Assembly: GCF_030936135.1 (NCBI RefSeq)
Contig: NC_082595.1
Location: forward strand, 102,155,334-102,219,333
DNA length: 64,000 bases
Source: Gavia stellata
Lineage: Eukaryota > Chordata > Aves > Gaviiformes > Gaviidae
Direction of reading: 5' to 3'
The notes beneath the pieces were generated by a model. The model worked only from the letters and a program-made list of their open reading frames with translations, had not been told where the DNA came from and did not search any database. This document shows, piece by piece, positions 63,019 to 64,000 of this stretch. The position numbers and the translations under genes are program-made. The first letter of the stretch is position 1. Each line of letters opens with the position of its first letter.

Positions 63019-63396
63019 ACAGAATCACTGAGGTTGGAAGGGGCCTCTGGAGATTGTCTAGTCCCACGCCGTTGCTCACAGCAGGCTCAGCTACAGCAGG
63101 TTGCTCAGGGATGTAGCCATGCGGGTTTTGAGTATCTCCAGGGATGGAGACTCTGCAACCTCTCCGGGAAACCTGTTCTGCTGCCTGACCACCCTCACCA
63201 CAAAAAAAAAGCTTTTTCTTACATATACATGGAATTTCCTGTACTACACTTCATGCCCCTTGTCTGCTCACTGGGCAGACCAGAGCCAACCAGCCCATCA
63301 TACACACAGATGGACTCTGCGGGACCCGCTCCAGTATGTCCATGCCCATCCTGTACCGGGGAGTCCAGAAATGGGCACAGCACTCCAGATGTGACA
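63019..63396 (-). mobile_element. CR1 LINE 3' fragment, reverse orientation
   Basis: The plus strand shows AGAATCACTGAGGTTGGAAG, GACTCTGCAACCTCTCCGGG, CCACCCTCACCAC, a GGACCCGCTCCAGTATGTCC block and GGGCACAGCACTCCAGATGT. This is a longer CR1 copy than the others here. It is non-coding. Confidence 0.95.
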
Positions 63397-64000
63397 ATGA
63401 CTAAGAATTAACCATCAGCAACGTGTATCATTAATGAATGTCAACCTAGCAGCGTGTTGTTTTGAAACCAGCCTTGATTTATCAGTCTTCTAAACACTCC
63501 CGTATCACAGTGACCGCTCACTTCCCCAACTACTAACTCCCTCTCTCCCTCTATGTGTATACGCTTTCAGTTGCGACAACACAACACTTAAGCCTTAAAC
63601 CTTTTGTGAGCTAGGCTGTTGTTATTACCGGTACTTCACAAAAAGGTAACCCGATGCGGCGTGGGGAGCCAGCCAAAGCGGCTCCGCGAGCTGGGGCAGA
63701 GGCAGGACTCCAGCATCCAGCTCCTTCTGCACCAGCCCATCGCGGAACAAAGAGACTCATTAAATGTCCTGATTTGGATTTGATAAAATGACCCCAGCTC
63801 ATATTCAGGTTATGAATGGCATTTTTTTTAGTTCACAGGCCTGCAAGCGCTAACAGGCCTTGCTTAACTGTCAAAGAGCTCATTTTGCCTGCAGCGCAGA
63901 CCTTAATGCCAACCATTACCTCATCTAAATTCAGGGAATACATGTTCGTGACACTCCCCTCTGCATCAGTATCAGGGCTAATGATGCAAAGGAAAAGAAC
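63397..64000. other. Right edge of the window, nothing recognised
   Basis: This is unique sequence with a small GC-rich patch at about 63650-63730. I see no gene or repeat here. Confidence 0.5.

Noticed and set aside
63000-63411. 145- and 97-codon plus-strand frames near the right end
   Set aside because: They lie in the reverse complement of a CR1 3' region and are not genes.

Overview
The window is vertebrate nuclear DNA, almost certainly from a bird. Genes are split into short exons with GT-AG introns. The dispersed repeats are CR1 retroposon 3' ends (five copies on both strands), with two old MIR-like SINE relics and no Alu, B1 or L1 type elements. The encoded proteins resemble avian matrilin-3, LAPTM4A and WDR35. 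I cannot name the species.

Three protein genes lie on the minus strand, so each reads from right to left: WDR35 - MATN3 - LAPTM4A. This matches the vertebrate gene order I know from human 2p24. (1) About 1-10,700: the 5' part of WDR35 (IFT121, a component of the ciliary IFT-A complex), coding exons 1-9, about 336 of roughly 1,170-1,180 residues; the rest lies off the left edge. Its CpG-rich promoter carries a well-formed RFX X-box about 100 bp upstream of the ATG. (2) About 13,700-30,200: complete MATN3 (matrilin-3, a cartilage matrix adaptor protein), with signal peptide, one vWA domain, five EGF modules and a C-terminal coiled coil. The coiled coil is split by a minor-class AT-AC intron. 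The fifth EGF exon is unexpected, since the four-EGF form is the one I know for human and chicken. (3) About 32,400-46,200: complete LAPTM4A (a four-pass lysosomal/late endosomal membrane protein with PPxY motifs), seven coding exons, starting from a CpG island with CCAAT, CRE-like, NRF1 and YY1 motifs.

From 46.6 kb to 64 kb I find no convincing coding gene. The stretch holds AT-rich unique sequence, two MIR-like relics, a CR1, a short tandem duplication and a few open frames that resemble nothing I recognise. SDC1 would be the next gene by human synteny, but no SDC1 exon was found.

The three genes share position rather than one pathway (cilium transport, cartilage matrix, lysosomal membrane). 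I found no new multi-gene system. The most rewarding items are the extra MATN3 EGF exon with its duplicated flanking intron sequence, the readable U12 AT-AC intron, the X-box of WDR35 and a G-quadruplex-prone minisatellite in a WDR35 intron.
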